From positions 1 through 36,700 of the IMG/VR virus record IMGVR_UViG_3300020477_000071: a stretch of DNA of 36,700 nucleotides; one strand, 5' to 3'. The stretch's first letter is position 1, and every line of letters starts with the position of its first letter. This document shows, one piece after another, positions 9,101 through 17,411 of this stretch. Below the pieces are notes generated by a model. It made no database searches and was not told the origin of the DNA. It saw only the letters and a list, made by a program, of their open reading frames with translations. The translations under genes were made by a program, and so were the position numbers. The DNA is from a virus.

Positions 9101-11342
9101 AAATCAACAAACTTTTACAGTTATTGACGGAAGTATCCAGCCTAAAGATGGCACACATATTGAAGTTAAACCCGATAATCCTAACGCATTATTTGTTACG
9201 TTAGTTACAGGAAATGGTCAACGATATCAAATTCGTAAAACAGACGGCACAACAGCTTACCCTCATCTCGATGTTTCGGGGGGAGTTAAAACAGGACAAC
9301 TATTTGTGGAATTTCCTGCTAATGCTGTTAATATGATAATTGATTATAATACAACTTTTGAACACCAAGATGTTATTTTTATAGCGGGTACGCCTGGGAG
9401 CAGTGCTGTAGAGCAACTAAAAGTTAATCGTATTACACATAATGGCACGACACATACAACTTTATGGGTAGATCGTGAATATAACGGTACTACTAAAGCG
9501 GTTCATGCAGATAATACAACGTTTTCTACGGGGGGGTATGCCGCAGGCCAAGCACAAATTATTTATTTTAGGCCTGCTGGGTACGGAGCAGCTAAGGGAT
9601 TGCAGGTTGCTCCATATAAACATGGAGCGCCAGGCACTAATTATACGGAAATTGGGGACGCTACTGATATTATTATTGGTTGGGCGCAAGCGGATAAATT
9701 TAGTTATAGAGGCTCTAGTAATATTGAGGGATTAACGGGCGGTGTTTCAAGTCCGTTAAACGGAGCTATTTCAGATGCCCCAGCAGCAGGTACTCGCCAA
9801 GATATAACGGTAGATACTGGTAGCAGTTTTTCTATCGGAGATGTTATTTTAGCGGAAGAAGAGGAAATGTCCGTTTACGGCATATCATCTAATACCTTAT
9901 CTGTTACACGAGGAGTTAACGGAACTGCTACCGCTACACATGCTGACGATACATCAATAGACCTTAGAGAACGTTTTAATACAAATCCTAATGCCAAAGC
10001 AACTTTAAAATTAAACGGAACTGGGTCATTTGGGGATGGTGGGTCTATTGATATAAAGGAATTATCTGAAGGAGCTTTCCCAGGTTATCATGGTAATTCG
10101 CATACGCTATCCTTTGAAAATGTCCATTCCCGTATAGCTTTACAAGATCCTACAAATGCTTCTGGAGTTGTTGATAATCCCATACATATTTCAAGCGCGG
10201 GATTATCTTTCCAAATTCCAGCTACTGCGTCAACGCAAATTAACATGGCAGGTAATTTAGGAAACAATGCTAGTACCGATACGTCAGTAGTTGTTGATGA
10301 TGCGTCTGTTTTTGCCGTTAACTCAATAATTACAATTGATAGTGAAAAAATGAAAATCAGTGGGATATCTAGTAATACATTGACAGTTACAAGGGCGCAA
10401 CATGGAACTAGCGTGGCATCCCATAATGATAATGCTTATGTATATGGGCTCCAAGGGCATAATGAATTAGCTGCAGGCCCAGATAAAAAAATTATATTTT
10501 ACCATAACCCCAATGCTATTGATACAACTGGGGTATCTTCGGGTAGTACGTACTTTTATCGCATGGGGGCCTCTCCAACTGTACAAGATAACGGTACTAT
10601 TACAGGAGTAGGGCGTAATTTATTTATTGATGACCAAGGTAGTACAACGGAATTAGGTCTTGATACCACTACCTCGCAAAATGAAACATTAGCCATTAAA
10701 TCTCGTTTACAATCTAATAATGTAGCCTTTCATGCTCCTAGATATTATGCAGCGGCTTGGCAAAATGAGTCTCACGGTTCCGAAAAACATCCATCATATA
10801 GTTTTAGCACTGATTTAGATACAGGCATGTATACGGAAAATAGCAATAACTTAGGTTTTACCACAGGCGGAACTCAACGTATGAACTTACAATCAGGTGG
10901 GATTTATGTTACGGGAGATGGGTATAAAACTACAGGGGCGGGCGATTGGAGCAACTTTTCTGATGACCGAATTAAAACAAATATAGCTTCTTTAACAAAT
11001 TCTATGGCGGTTATTGAACAGTTAAATCCTGTCAGCTACAAATATACTGCTAATTGGCAAAGCGCAATAGAATTAGCAGATAATGAGACTCAAATTGGGT
11101 ATTTAGCCTCTGAGTTTGCAACGGTTTTTCCTAATCAAGTTTCTACTACAGGACATAGTTTAGTTAAATTTGAAGATGGAACAATTAAACTAACTGATAG
11201 AACGGACTTGCCAGAATCCTCAGAAAAAGTCACTGCCGATATTAAAGTAATTAACACAGGGTTTGTTGTCCCACACTTAGTTGCAGCTGTAAAAGAATTA
11301 AAAGCTGAAATTGACGATATTAAAGACCAATTAAACGGGTAA
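6135..11342 (+). CDS. Tail hub / central fibre protein with repeated beta modules and C-terminal S74 self-cleaving chaperone
   Basis: 1735 residues from GTG at 6135, eight bases after AGGAGG. Residues about 1-140 resemble baseplate-hub barrels (VLFRGKVHKIRHRYEIAGFGSSLKL, read as adjacent strands). Hub-like sequence returns at about 605-655 and 905-965 (SDFFVDAIKYEVTGGLVTTTLDCVGL). Between and after these lie five clear and one degenerate copy of a module of about 60 residues (TALTVDDASVFSVNDVIRV ... NTLTVTRG ... HAD). The C-terminus is an intramolecular chaperone of peptidase family S74: FSDDRIKTNI, then LNPVSYKY, IGYLASEF and VVPHLVAAVKELKAEI. Ser1609 and Lys1614 have the five-residue spacing of the endosialidase dyad, so the last 127 residues are probably cut off after trimerisation. 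It likely forms the host-binding tip. Confidence 0.8.
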   Translation: MPQPTIALEYWDGDSWVKAVTHTGNNAVRACDIGKIADETDQAFVTLSNPPKNARSTDTSKSKGLLTDVFLEDGVNNMKLCLLRDEETGMVLFRGKVHKIRHRYEIAGFGSSLKLELRDELQELADLPLEASYPSLKSIDLSKSGQTPDTTKRSGIIQQLVQTLVKTYRKTSESNHGFSDTDKFESSAQGFTEKDVIKSANDNTTYLSTRVWDLTGSSANALEMVQLIAQTEPHDAADLSQHYGYDFYLDPNLSTFDTSNSEIKPPPSFNYFKRGTRPGAAGTTAATPQKHGITFEYPSSNWPTISAYSKKGFIRQISEDADFDVDENTLATALLAEWEFDNTPNSDASGSAKYKQTFELMKATIPSGKFTDTSSEGKSLWEGRRLLYESVIADFNKTTLGTHSSTSEANAVDAIVEIFVGTNDQSTDTENPTFLYASGDTYPTALLHYASGSGNGTNADYVILSNVFDTDETVPSQTDNEYDLYYFKGFPSGAWSRINMGSGITDTATALTVDDASVFSVNDVIRVEDELMNISAVNTTTNVLTVGREYSSTSGVAHADNVYVYKSIRLHTRKSKATNATDVPYIDITPSIGRPSEKYNVKKPRRRTFHKTFSNTDLVRKEIANELDVKSSNTTIKAKVRTTRYPYTRLIIKPANVTRGTDASNNLLTFATAPTASTAINMGSDFQANETALTVDSASGFSVGDIIACTTSSVTEQMQITAINSNTFTVTRAVNGTTAVEHADDLAVTGAPTFTTADGTTATNDIRTFGVKKGMIIAQLQGDGSTVKRYAYITEVTSSTIRYGNRITVGGANDQPKDTSDFLEIGGKVDEVASGISNSSSVTTITVDTGTRFEANDVIKINSEQMLVTAVSGNTLTVVRGHNNTDLGTHSVDADIHIYNDLAVFVPVETGHSVRLKHKQWGVDSDFFVDAIKYEVTGGLVTTTLDCVGLTSLNGNQVGVRPFKRPTGKHSDRGGGGSDNKQLTVTLPLNQQTFTVIDGSIQPKDGTHIEVKPDNPNALFVTLVTGNGQRYQIRKTDGTTAYPHLDVSGGVKTGQLFVEFPANAVNMIIDYNTTFEHQDVIFIAGTPGSSAVEQLKVNRITHNGTTHTTLWVDREYNGTTKAVHADNTTFSTGGYAAGQAQIIYFRPAGYGAAKGLQVAPYKHGAPGTNYTEIGDATDIIIGWAQADKFSYRGSSNIEGLTGGVSSPLNGAISDAPAAGTRQDITVDTGSSFSIGDVILAEEEEMSVYGISSNTLSVTRGVNGTATATHADDTSIDLRERFNTNPNAKATLKLNGTGSFGDGGSIDIKELSEGAFPGYHGNSHTLSFENVHSRIALQDPTNASGVVDNPIHISSAGLSFQIPATASTQINMAGNLGNNASTDTSVVVDDASVFAVNSIITIDSEKMKISGISSNTLTVTRAQHGTSVASHNDNAYVYGLQGHNELAAGPDKKIIFYHNPNAIDTTGVSSGSTYFYRMGASPTVQDNGTITGVGRNLFIDDQGSTTELGLDTTTSQNETLAIKSRLQSNNVAFHAPRYYAAAWQNESHGSEKHPSYSFSTDLDTGMYTENSNNLGFTTGGTQRMNLQSGGIYVTGDGYKTTGAGDWSNFSDDRIKTNIASLTNSMAVIEQLNPVSYKYTANWQSAIELADNETQIGYLASEFATVFPNQVSTTGHSLVKFEDGTIKLTDRTDLPESSEKVTADIKVINTGFVVPHLVAAVKELKAEIDDIKDQLNG
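7636..10450 (+). repeat. Protein-level tandem/dispersed beta modules inside the hub/fibre gene
   Basis: Copies are encoded at about 7636-7830, 8166-8390, 8625-8835, 9762-9962 and 10230-10450, with a degenerate one at about 9290-9535. Shared features are an INMG-type lead-in (three copies), a TVD-A-FSVGD-I strand pair, E-M-I, then NTLTVTRG and a HAD near the end. DNA identity is low, so these are old duplications rather than recombining repeats. Confidence 0.8.
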
Positions 11343-11726
11343 ATGCGTACCGATAAAAAGATTGTTCGACTACGAACAAGGCAACCGTTATTGACCGGCT
11401 CAGAAATTGGGCGTAGACTAAATGTATCCCGAGAATATGTTTATAAAGTACTAAAAGACGCTGGATTAAATAACAAGCAACCGCACTATAAGAAAAATAT
11501 AGTGCTATGTAAGGTTTGTGGAAGCATAACTCCACGAAAGCAAGTATTTTGTCCGACGGGGGATTGTAAACGGAAATATTTTTATGTGGATGTAGAATGT
11601 TCATTTTGCCATCATAAATTTCATTTACAACGAAGCCATGTGGTTCAGCGTCATAAAAGAGGTATGAAACATATTTACTGCAGCCAGAAGTGTTATGGTC
11701 TGGGGCAGAGGGATGGTATAAGCTAG
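11343..11726 (+). CDS. HTH protein with cysteine zinc-binding region
   Basis: 127 residues; ATG immediately follows the hub/fibre TAA, with only a weak GGG upstream, so translation is probably coupled. Residues about 16-42 form a helix-turn-helix (LLTGSEIGRRLNVSREYVYKVLKDAGL). Two cysteine clusters follow: CKVCG with CPTGDC at about 56-76, and CSFC with YCSQKC at about 84-118, suggesting two zinc sites. The second resembles zinc fingers that accompany phage homing endonucleases, but I see no HNH or GIY-YIG catalytic motif. A DNA-binding regulator is the simplest reading, especially next to the sigma-like gene. The 3' end overlaps the likely start of that gene. Confidence 0.6.
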   Translation: MRTDKKIVRLRTRQPLLTGSEIGRRLNVSREYVYKVLKDAGLNNKQPHYKKNIVLCKVCGSITPRKQVFCPTGDCKRKYFYVDVECSFCHHKFHLQRSHVVQRHKRGMKHIYCSQKCYGLGQRDGIS

Positions 11727-12283
11727 ATTTGGAGATTAATGAGGAACTCTTAGAAAAATGGGAGCCCAAGGTCCAAAAGTTTTTACAAACTACTTTTGTA
11801 AACGGTATGGATCGAGATGACATCGCCCAAGAACTTCGTATAGCCATAGTAAAAGCTGCGTCTCATTTTGATAATTCTAAAGGGGTTGTTTTTCACACAT
11901 ATCTTCATACCGTTATGGTTAATACGTTACGAACGTTAATAGCAAAAGCTCAAAAAACCAAAAATGTTAATATTACGTATAGTATAGACGGCATGGATGT
12001 AGACGATAATCCACAAGGGTTTTTACCTAATGAAATTGCTAATTCGTTATCGGATACAACTGCCTTAGAGTTTATTAACAATGTAGAATTGATGGATATT
12101 ATTACTAGATCAGATTTAACCACTAGCGAACTTCAATTCTTAGAGCTTCGTCTTGAGGGCATGACCATGGAGTATATTTCAGAACGCTTAGAAGATTCGG
12201 CATATAAGATTCGAAATACCATCCAAAAAAAGATACAAGCCTTTGTAATTACGAGGGATAAACTAAATGAGAAGAAAACTTAA
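11690..12283 (+). CDS. Sigma-70-like (ECF-size) phage transcription factor
   Basis: Up to 197 residues. Two starts are possible: GTG at 11690, overlapping the preceding gene by 37 bases, or TTG at 11729 just after its stop; neither has a strong ribosome site. A sigma region-2-like segment is clear: MDRDDIAQELRIAIVKAASHFD, then GVVFHTYLHTVMVNTLRTLI, matching the 'D-L-Q-E ... A-x-x-x-F-D ... F-x-x-Y' pattern of sigma-70 proteins. A region-4-like HTH lies near the end (LTTSELQFLELRLEGMTMEYISERL ... IRNTIQKKIQ). This architecture fits a small alternative sigma factor that redirects host RNA polymerase. It may read the repeated AGTATAATA elements found here, which lack clear -35 boxes. Seen: region patterns. 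Inferred: promoter target. Confidence 0.7.
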   Translation: MLWSGAEGWYKLDLEINEELLEKWEPKVQKFLQTTFVNGMDRDDIAQELRIAIVKAASHFDNSKGVVFHTYLHTVMVNTLRTLIAKAQKTKNVNITYSIDGMDVDDNPQGFLPNEIANSLSDTTALEFINNVELMDIITRSDLTTSELQFLELRLEGMTMEYISERLEDSAYKIRNTIQKKIQAFVITRDKLNEKKT

Positions 12284-12506
12284 ACATCAAATTGGTAAGC
12301 TGTTTAAAACAAAAATCTTGACATCCGCGCTCCCTGCAGTTTATGATGTTATCGAAGTAAATAAAAAAGACGGAACTATTGTTAAAATTGGCGAAGTTTC
12401 CACCATTAATGAAGCAGTTGAACTTAAATTACAACAATATAAACCTGCATGTACATACTATATTTTGGAAGATAAGGCTATTTTAACAGAGTTACCCACG
12501 AGGTAG
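12267..12506 (+). CDS. Small protein of unknown function
   Basis: 79 residues. ATG overlaps the end of the sigma-like gene by 17 bases and follows GAGGGATAAACTAA. The N-terminus is basic (MRRKLKHQIGKLFKTK). The rest looks like a small alpha/beta domain with VYDVIEVNKKDGTIVKIGEVSTINEAVELKLQQY and a final strand pair. The pattern 'strand, turn, strand, EAVE helix' resembles small domains that often accompany phage replication genes, but I do not recognise the family. It sits between the regulator and helicase genes in a tightly packed operon, so a role in replication or its control is possible but unproven. Confidence 0.6.
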   Translation: MRRKLKHQIGKLFKTKILTSALPAVYDVIEVNKKDGTIVKIGEVSTINEAVELKLQQYKPACTYYILEDKAILTELPTR

Positions 12507-12507
12507 G

Positions 12508-13815
12508 ATGTTAGAAGATAAATCGCGGTATGAAGAAATTGATGTTTCGACGTATCCCCAAATCGAATCTGCAATTTTATGCAATTTAGATTCAGAGAAA
12601 TTAGATGCTTTTCCTTATATGTCACAACATTTTAGCACGCATGGTGATGCGTTTCAGTGGATAAAAGCATATGTTGATAAGTATAAAAAGTTTCCTACAA
12701 TTTATGAAATTGGAGAAACTTATCCATCTATTGACACTAATACGGTTGGTTTTAGATGGGAGTATTTACTTGATATTTTCCAAAAACAGGTTATGTATCG
12801 TCGAATAGAAAGTATTTTATCCGTGCAGATTAAAAAAATACGGCAAGATCCTCAAAAGGGATTAGTTGATATGCTGTCAATGTTATCTGATGTTGAGATG
12901 GACTTTGATGATGATGTAACCATTTATGATGACGGTACTTTGAGGAGACTTGAAGAATATGAGGAAGATCGTAGACGATATATAGAAAACGGAGGAATTA
13001 TTGGGATTCCTACACCATTTAAAGCTTTACAAGCGTTAGGCAGCGGGTGGAAACCTGGAGAACTAATCGGGTTGTTTGCTAGATCAGGCATAGGTAAATC
13101 TTGGTTATGTACAGAGTTAGCTGCCGTATCGGTTTTGTCTGGTACTCGTACTTTATTTATTAGCCCTGAATTAACAGTTAAACAACTTAGTACCAGATTA
13201 GACACAATTTTGGGACATAAATTAGGATATAATTTCTTACATTCAGATTTAGCCAATTTACGTCCAATTACCGATAAAGATGATTACGTTGAGTTTTTAG
13301 AAAATAACAATGCTAAACAACATTCTATTTGTCATAGCATTAGCGGAGAAAATGGAATAACTATTCAATCTATTGAACGCTTAATTCGCAGGTACAGCCC
13401 TGAATTTGTAATTATAGATGGTATTTATTTAATTGGAAGTTCCACCACCTCGGCAGGCCAACCACAATGGGAGAGGTCCCATGAATTAGCTAACTCGTTT
13501 AAAAATCTAGCTATGACTCATAATGTTGCAATTTGTGTATCAACACAGGCGAATCGTGAGAGTCAAGATGAGTTTGAGCCTCCTCATGCAAATACAGTTG
13601 CTTTTGGAGATGGGCTTTTGCGAGCTGCGGATTATTTGTTTTCCTTATCTAAAACTTTAGATTCTGATGGAGACTATGATGAACGTTTACGTAAAATTAG
13701 ATGTTTAAAAATTCGAGACGGGGCTTTATTAACTGGAGATTTAATTTTTAGATGGGACGTGAATAGAGGGGATATAGAGGAGATAGAGAATTATGAGTTT
13801 AAATCAGATTATTAA
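12508..13815 (+). CDS. Replicative DNA helicase, DnaB-like
   Basis: 435 residues; ATG one base after the previous stop, with GAGGTAGG upstream. Residues about 1-130 form a helical N-terminal region (ESAILCNLDSEKLDAFPY). The RecA-type ATPase follows: a GWKPGELIGL strand, Walker A ARSGIGKS at 191-198 (Ala in first position, as in DnaB's ARPSMGKT), FISPELTVKQLSTRL, and a Walker B strand FVIIDGIYLIG. A later VSTQANRE is like the DnaB sensor loop (LSQLNR). DnaB proteins are hexameric 5'-3' helicases that load at forks and recruit primase. The downstream gene, overlapping by 23 bases, encodes that primase, which strengthens the call. Slightly shorter than host DnaB. Confidence 0.85.
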   Translation: MLEDKSRYEEIDVSTYPQIESAILCNLDSEKLDAFPYMSQHFSTHGDAFQWIKAYVDKYKKFPTIYEIGETYPSIDTNTVGFRWEYLLDIFQKQVMYRRIESILSVQIKKIRQDPQKGLVDMLSMLSDVEMDFDDDVTIYDDGTLRRLEEYEEDRRRYIENGGIIGIPTPFKALQALGSGWKPGELIGLFARSGIGKSWLCTELAAVSVLSGTRTLFISPELTVKQLSTRLDTILGHKLGYNFLHSDLANLRPITDKDDYVEFLENNNAKQHSICHSISGENGITIQSIERLIRRYSPEFVIIDGIYLIGSSTTSAGQPQWERSHELANSFKNLAMTHNVAICVSTQANRESQDEFEPPHANTVAFGDGLLRAADYLFSLSKTLDSDGDYDERLRKIRCLKIRDGALLTGDLIFRWDVNRGDIEEIENYEFKSDY

Positions 13816-14677
13816 TGGGGATATTGACTGGACTCAAATTCTATTGGCAACTAATTTAGATATACCAATAGATAGAGACGAATTTAGCATCCCTTGCCCA
13901 TTACATTTAGATACCCATGCTTCGTGTTCTATTAACACTAAGAAAGGGGTATGGATTTGTTTTGCCGGATGCGGGCAAGGTTCGTTATTTACGTTTATTC
14001 AACAACTGTTAGATTACGATGCTCCTACAGTACGTAAATTTTTAGACCAATTTCATGTGTCTTTAACAGTTACAGCGCCTACGAAAACACTTGAGTTTAA
14101 TTCGGAGACAGATTTGCCGCCGTCTTTTATAGCAGATGACTATCCGAATTGGATTTATGACCGTGGGTTTACGGAAGAGTTTTTAAAACAATGGGGTTGT
14201 GGCACAAATATTTACGAAGATTTAATTATTCCAATTAGAGATAACAAAAGCACGCTAGTGGGATTTGTAAGTAGACGGCAAAATACTGTCCCAAAATATA
14301 TGTATAGTACGGGGTTAAAAAAATCTCAATTATTATTTGGAGCAGATAAAGTTGAACCTTCGGAGTTTGTATGTATTACAGAAGGTTCATTGGATACGAT
14401 GTGGTTACAACAAAATGGTTATCAATCTGTAGCTTTGCTTGGCATACATTTATCTGTTACTCAAGCAAAATTATTACGAGAACTGCCTACAAAAGAATTT
14501 GTACTGTGCTTGGATAATGATAAGGCAGGACAACTTGGGCGCGAAAAAGCATTATGGAGGTTAAAGAAAATTGCACAAACATCCTATATAAATATTCCTG
14601 ATCCACATAAGGATGTACAGGATATTCGAGATAAAGAACATCTTGATAAGTTAATTCAAAACAGATATTATTGGTAA
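13793..14677 (+). CDS. DnaG-type primase (CHC2 zinc finger plus TOPRIM)
   Basis: 294 residues, overlapping the helicase by 23 bases. A CHC2-type zinc ribbon is visible: Cys35 and His38 (CPLH), then Cys56 and Cys60 (CFAGC) followed by GQGSLFTFI. The TOPRIM core follows at about 195-250 with CITEGSLDTMWL (catalytic Glu) and FVLCLDNDKAGQLGREKA (the DxD site). The host enzyme's C-terminal helicase-binding domain is missing, so this is a compact phage primase like those of many siphoviruses. It makes RNA primers at the fork with the adjacent DnaB-like helicase. The gene ends 29 bases before the next ATG, which has a strong AAGGAG site. Confidence 0.85.
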   Translation: MSLNQIINGDIDWTQILLATNLDIPIDRDEFSIPCPLHLDTHASCSINTKKGVWICFAGCGQGSLFTFIQQLLDYDAPTVRKFLDQFHVSLTVTAPTKTLEFNSETDLPPSFIADDYPNWIYDRGFTEEFLKQWGCGTNIYEDLIIPIRDNKSTLVGFVSRRQNTVPKYMYSTGLKKSQLLFGADKVEPSEFVCITEGSLDTMWLQQNGYQSVALLGIHLSVTQAKLLRELPTKEFVLCLDNDKAGQLGREKALWRLKKIAQTSYINIPDPHKDVQDIRDKEHLDKLIQNRYYW

Positions 14678-14706
14678 ACAATAACATTATTTTTAAGGAG
14701 ATAAAC

Positions 14707-15423
14707 ATGAGTGGAATACACAGAATACAACAATTACGCAATCAACAACGAGTACCAACAACTAGTAAGACTTCATCACCTAGTCAAGAAATATACTTCA
14801 AAGACGGGGATCAGGCTTTTATCCAGTCATTTGCTACTGGAAATGACGATGATAAATATTTTGATAATATAGAAATGTATACTTGGCCTAATGAACAAGG
14901 TCGAGGTTATCATAATTTATTAAAACATGCTGATATAGACGATAGTGTTGTCCCGACGGATGTAAGCCCATCACATAAATTTGCCTTTTGGGGGTATGTA
15001 TATGAAATATTTCATGGACAACTAACTGAACGTGGTAGAGAAGCTGGATGGGAGCCTCTTGAAGACCCTACCGGTAAGAAAATTTATAAAGAAATAATTA
15101 ATGCTTACAAAGTTATTAGTTTGTCATATGGGCGTAACGAGTATGTATTTAATCAGTTATTTGATATTTATAATGATTGGGGACGATTAGATAAGGGCAT
15201 AGTACGAGTTAAACGAACTGGTGCTGGTATGCAGGATACATCCTATACAATTGCAGCAACAACCCGTGAAGCCCAAGCTCCTGCCCCAGAAAATACCTTG
15301 CCTACTATTGAAGAATATTTTTGTGAACGGTATGGCGAGCTTTGGCAACCGCAATCTAGTACGACTGGATCGGCAGAGTCTACTTCTAACATTTCACAAG
15401 ATGATATAGATTCATTATTTTAA
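14707..15423 (+). CDS. Candidate single-stranded DNA-binding protein
   Basis: 238 residues from ATG at 14707, which follows AAGGAGATAAAC; an in-frame start 36 bases upstream lacks such a site. Not assigned by a signature fold motif. Features that suggest an SSB of the gp32-like sort: a basic N-terminal helix (SGIHRIQQLRNQQR); a core with FKDGDQAFIQSF, YTWPNEQGRGYHNLL and an aromatic-rich region (FAFWGYVYEIFHGQ); and a Ser/Thr-rich linker ending in an acidic tip with a terminal Phe (QDDIDSLF), as SSB proteins have for partner binding. It is placed between primase and DNA polymerase. No cysteine zinc site is seen. Function is inferred from tail and context. Confidence 0.5.
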   Translation: MSGIHRIQQLRNQQRVPTTSKTSSPSQEIYFKDGDQAFIQSFATGNDDDKYFDNIEMYTWPNEQGRGYHNLLKHADIDDSVVPTDVSPSHKFAFWGYVYEIFHGQLTERGREAGWEPLEDPTGKKIYKEIINAYKVISLSYGRNEYVFNQLFDIYNDWGRLDKGIVRVKRTGAGMQDTSYTIAATTREAQAPAPENTLPTIEEYFCERYGELWQPQSSTTGSAESTSNISQDDIDSLF

Positions 15424-15424
15424 G

Positions 15425-17407
15425 ATGTTAATTGATAATGATATTTTATATGAAGAAGCAATTAATGAATTAATTGAATATTCGACATGGGCAGTTGACG
15501 TAGAAACTAATGGCACAGATGCGTATGCACAAGATCACATTTGTGGCGTTGGAGTAGCTGTAAGTAACGACGAAGGTAACACAATAAAAACTTTTTATTT
15601 TCCATTTCGTCATCAACAAGGTACTAATTTGTCATTGATGCATTTGGACGATTTATTAACCTCAATGAGTTGCCGAACCGAATTATTAGGGTACAATTTT
15701 AAATTTGACCTTAGTTTTTTGGAAAAGGACGGGTTAGATATCGAGAAAAAAACATTGATTGATGTAATGCTTTTGGTTCGTCTTACAGCGCATTCAACTG
15801 TTCGTGAATTAGGGTTAACAAAGACTATTAATAGAATCTATGGTCCAGAGGCTGGGCAATACGATATAGATACTAAAAAATACTTGCAATCGAACAAATG
15901 GAATAAAGACTTTTCATTAGCACCCGCAGAAGTTTTAGGTCCTTATTGTGAGCAGGATGTTTATTGGACATATAGATTATATTTTGATTGTTTAACTAAA
16001 GTACGTAATCAAGGTCAATTAGATGTACTACATATGCAGTATGATTTAACCAAGGTTTTATATGAAATGGAACGGACTGGGATCACAATTGATATAGATT
16101 ATGCTAGTCAGGCGATTGATAAGATTAAAAAACGTCAAGAAGAAGTAGCACAACAAATTTATTCACTTGCGGGCAAAGAATTTAATATTCGAAGCACGCA
16201 AGAAACCGGAGAAGTTTTTCATGCTTTAGGGATTAATTCAAACCTTCTCACTGCTACAGGCAAAGAATCTTGGAGTGAGGCAGCTTTAGCACAGATTAAC
16301 CATGAAATTGCTGGATGGATTCGGCAGTATAGAGCTTTGCATAAATTAGCATCAACTTATTTAGAGCCTTATGTTGATTCGCCAAGTTTACATACGTCGT
16401 TTTGTAATTGGGGAGCAGTAACAGGTAGATTAAGTAGTAGAGAACCTAATTTACAGAATATTCCTCGTACCCATTTTAGATTACGAAATGTAGAACTTAC
16501 CGAAGAAGAGTTAGGCGTGGTAAAAGGACGAGTTGAGGCAAGCATTGCGAATAAAGGTGGGTCAGCAGATACCGTTCTTAGTACAGACGTTTTGAATACT
16601 TGGGGATTTTTAGGGGACGAATCATATGACGAAACCGATGATACGCAAGTAGCTATTCGTAGGTTATTTGTTGCACGTCCAGGATACCACTTAGTTAGTT
16701 TTGATTATTCTCAAATGGAAGTTAGAGTTTTTTTAAGTTATTTACAAAATGCGAATATGCAAGAATTACTGCATAGAACTGATGTAGATTTTCACGGAGA
16801 AACGGCTAAACTAGCTTTCGGCTTAACTGAAGATCATGCGGAGTTTAAATACTATCGTCAAATGGCTAAAAGCATTACGTTTGGGATTATTTACGGAATT
16901 GGCAATGAGAAATTATCTCAGCAATTACAAACAAGTAAAAAAGAAGCAGCGTCTTACAAAAAGAAATATTTAGACAGCATTGACGGGGCTAGAGAATTTA
17001 TGCGGGGCGTAATGAAAGCTGTTGAGAATAGAGGCTGGATTAAAAATAGATATGGGCGTATTTATAAAGTTCCTGCTGATATGAGCTACAAAGGTGTTAA
17101 TTACTTAGTGCAAGGTACAAGCGCCGATATTTTAAATGAACGTCTTATAGCGGTAAATATATATTTACAAGATAAGTTAAGTCGTCTCTTATTACAGGTG
17201 CATGATGAGATTATTTGCGAAATTCATGACTCCGAGATGGACAGCATAGTACCTGAAATAGTAAACTTAATGCAATGGAATACTTTAGAAATCCCATTAT
17301 TTGTAGATAAAGAAGTTTGTTTAACTTCGTGGGCTAATAAAATAGATTATGAAGATTGGGCAGTAGATAAGAATAGTGACGTAGAAAATTATATAGATTG
17401 GAGTTAA
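15425..17407 (+). CDS. DNA polymerase I family (family A) with proofreading domain
   Basis: 660 residues; ATG one base after the SSB candidate's stop. The 3'-5' exonuclease is intact: DVET (Asp25, Glu27), NFKFD and YCEQD. The polymerase domain has TGRLSSREPNLQNIPR, motif A FDYSQMEVR, motif B RQMAKSITFGIIYG and motif C QVHDEI. In motif B the residue equivalent to E. coli Phe762 is Phe, predicting discrimination against dideoxy nucleotides. There is no 5'-3' exonuclease domain. An insertion of about 55 residues, containing ELTEEELGVVKGRVEASIAN, lies between LQNIP and IRRLFVA compared with E. coli Pol I. It is the phage's replicative enzyme, working with the helicase and primase encoded upstream. 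Confidence 0.93.
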   Translation: MLIDNDILYEEAINELIEYSTWAVDVETNGTDAYAQDHICGVGVAVSNDEGNTIKTFYFPFRHQQGTNLSLMHLDDLLTSMSCRTELLGYNFKFDLSFLEKDGLDIEKKTLIDVMLLVRLTAHSTVRELGLTKTINRIYGPEAGQYDIDTKKYLQSNKWNKDFSLAPAEVLGPYCEQDVYWTYRLYFDCLTKVRNQGQLDVLHMQYDLTKVLYEMERTGITIDIDYASQAIDKIKKRQEEVAQQIYSLAGKEFNIRSTQETGEVFHALGINSNLLTATGKESWSEAALAQINHEIAGWIRQYRALHKLASTYLEPYVDSPSLHTSFCNWGAVTGRLSSREPNLQNIPRTHFRLRNVELTEEELGVVKGRVEASIANKGGSADTVLSTDVLNTWGFLGDESYDETDDTQVAIRRLFVARPGYHLVSFDYSQMEVRVFLSYLQNANMQELLHRTDVDFHGETAKLAFGLTEDHAEFKYYRQMAKSITFGIIYGIGNEKLSQQLQTSKKEAASYKKKYLDSIDGAREFMRGVMKAVENRGWIKNRYGRIYKVPADMSYKGVNYLVQGTSADILNERLIAVNIYLQDKLSRLLLQVHDEIICEIHDSEMDSIVPEIVNLMQWNTLEIPLFVDKEVCLTSWANKIDYEDWAVDKNSDVENYIDWS

Positions 17408-17411
17408 CGTA

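Noticed and set aside
9475-9735. 86-codon + strand ORF inside the hub/fibre gene
   Set aside because: Out of frame within a long gene with clear repeated domains; no ribosome site or domain. The same applies to 854-1054, 7801-7989 and 15221-15409.
11343-11726. HTH/zinc protein as a homing endonuclease
   Set aside because: The zinc cysteines resemble those near HNH enzymes, but the catalytic HNH or GIY-YIG residues are absent and the gene is in a normal operon position.
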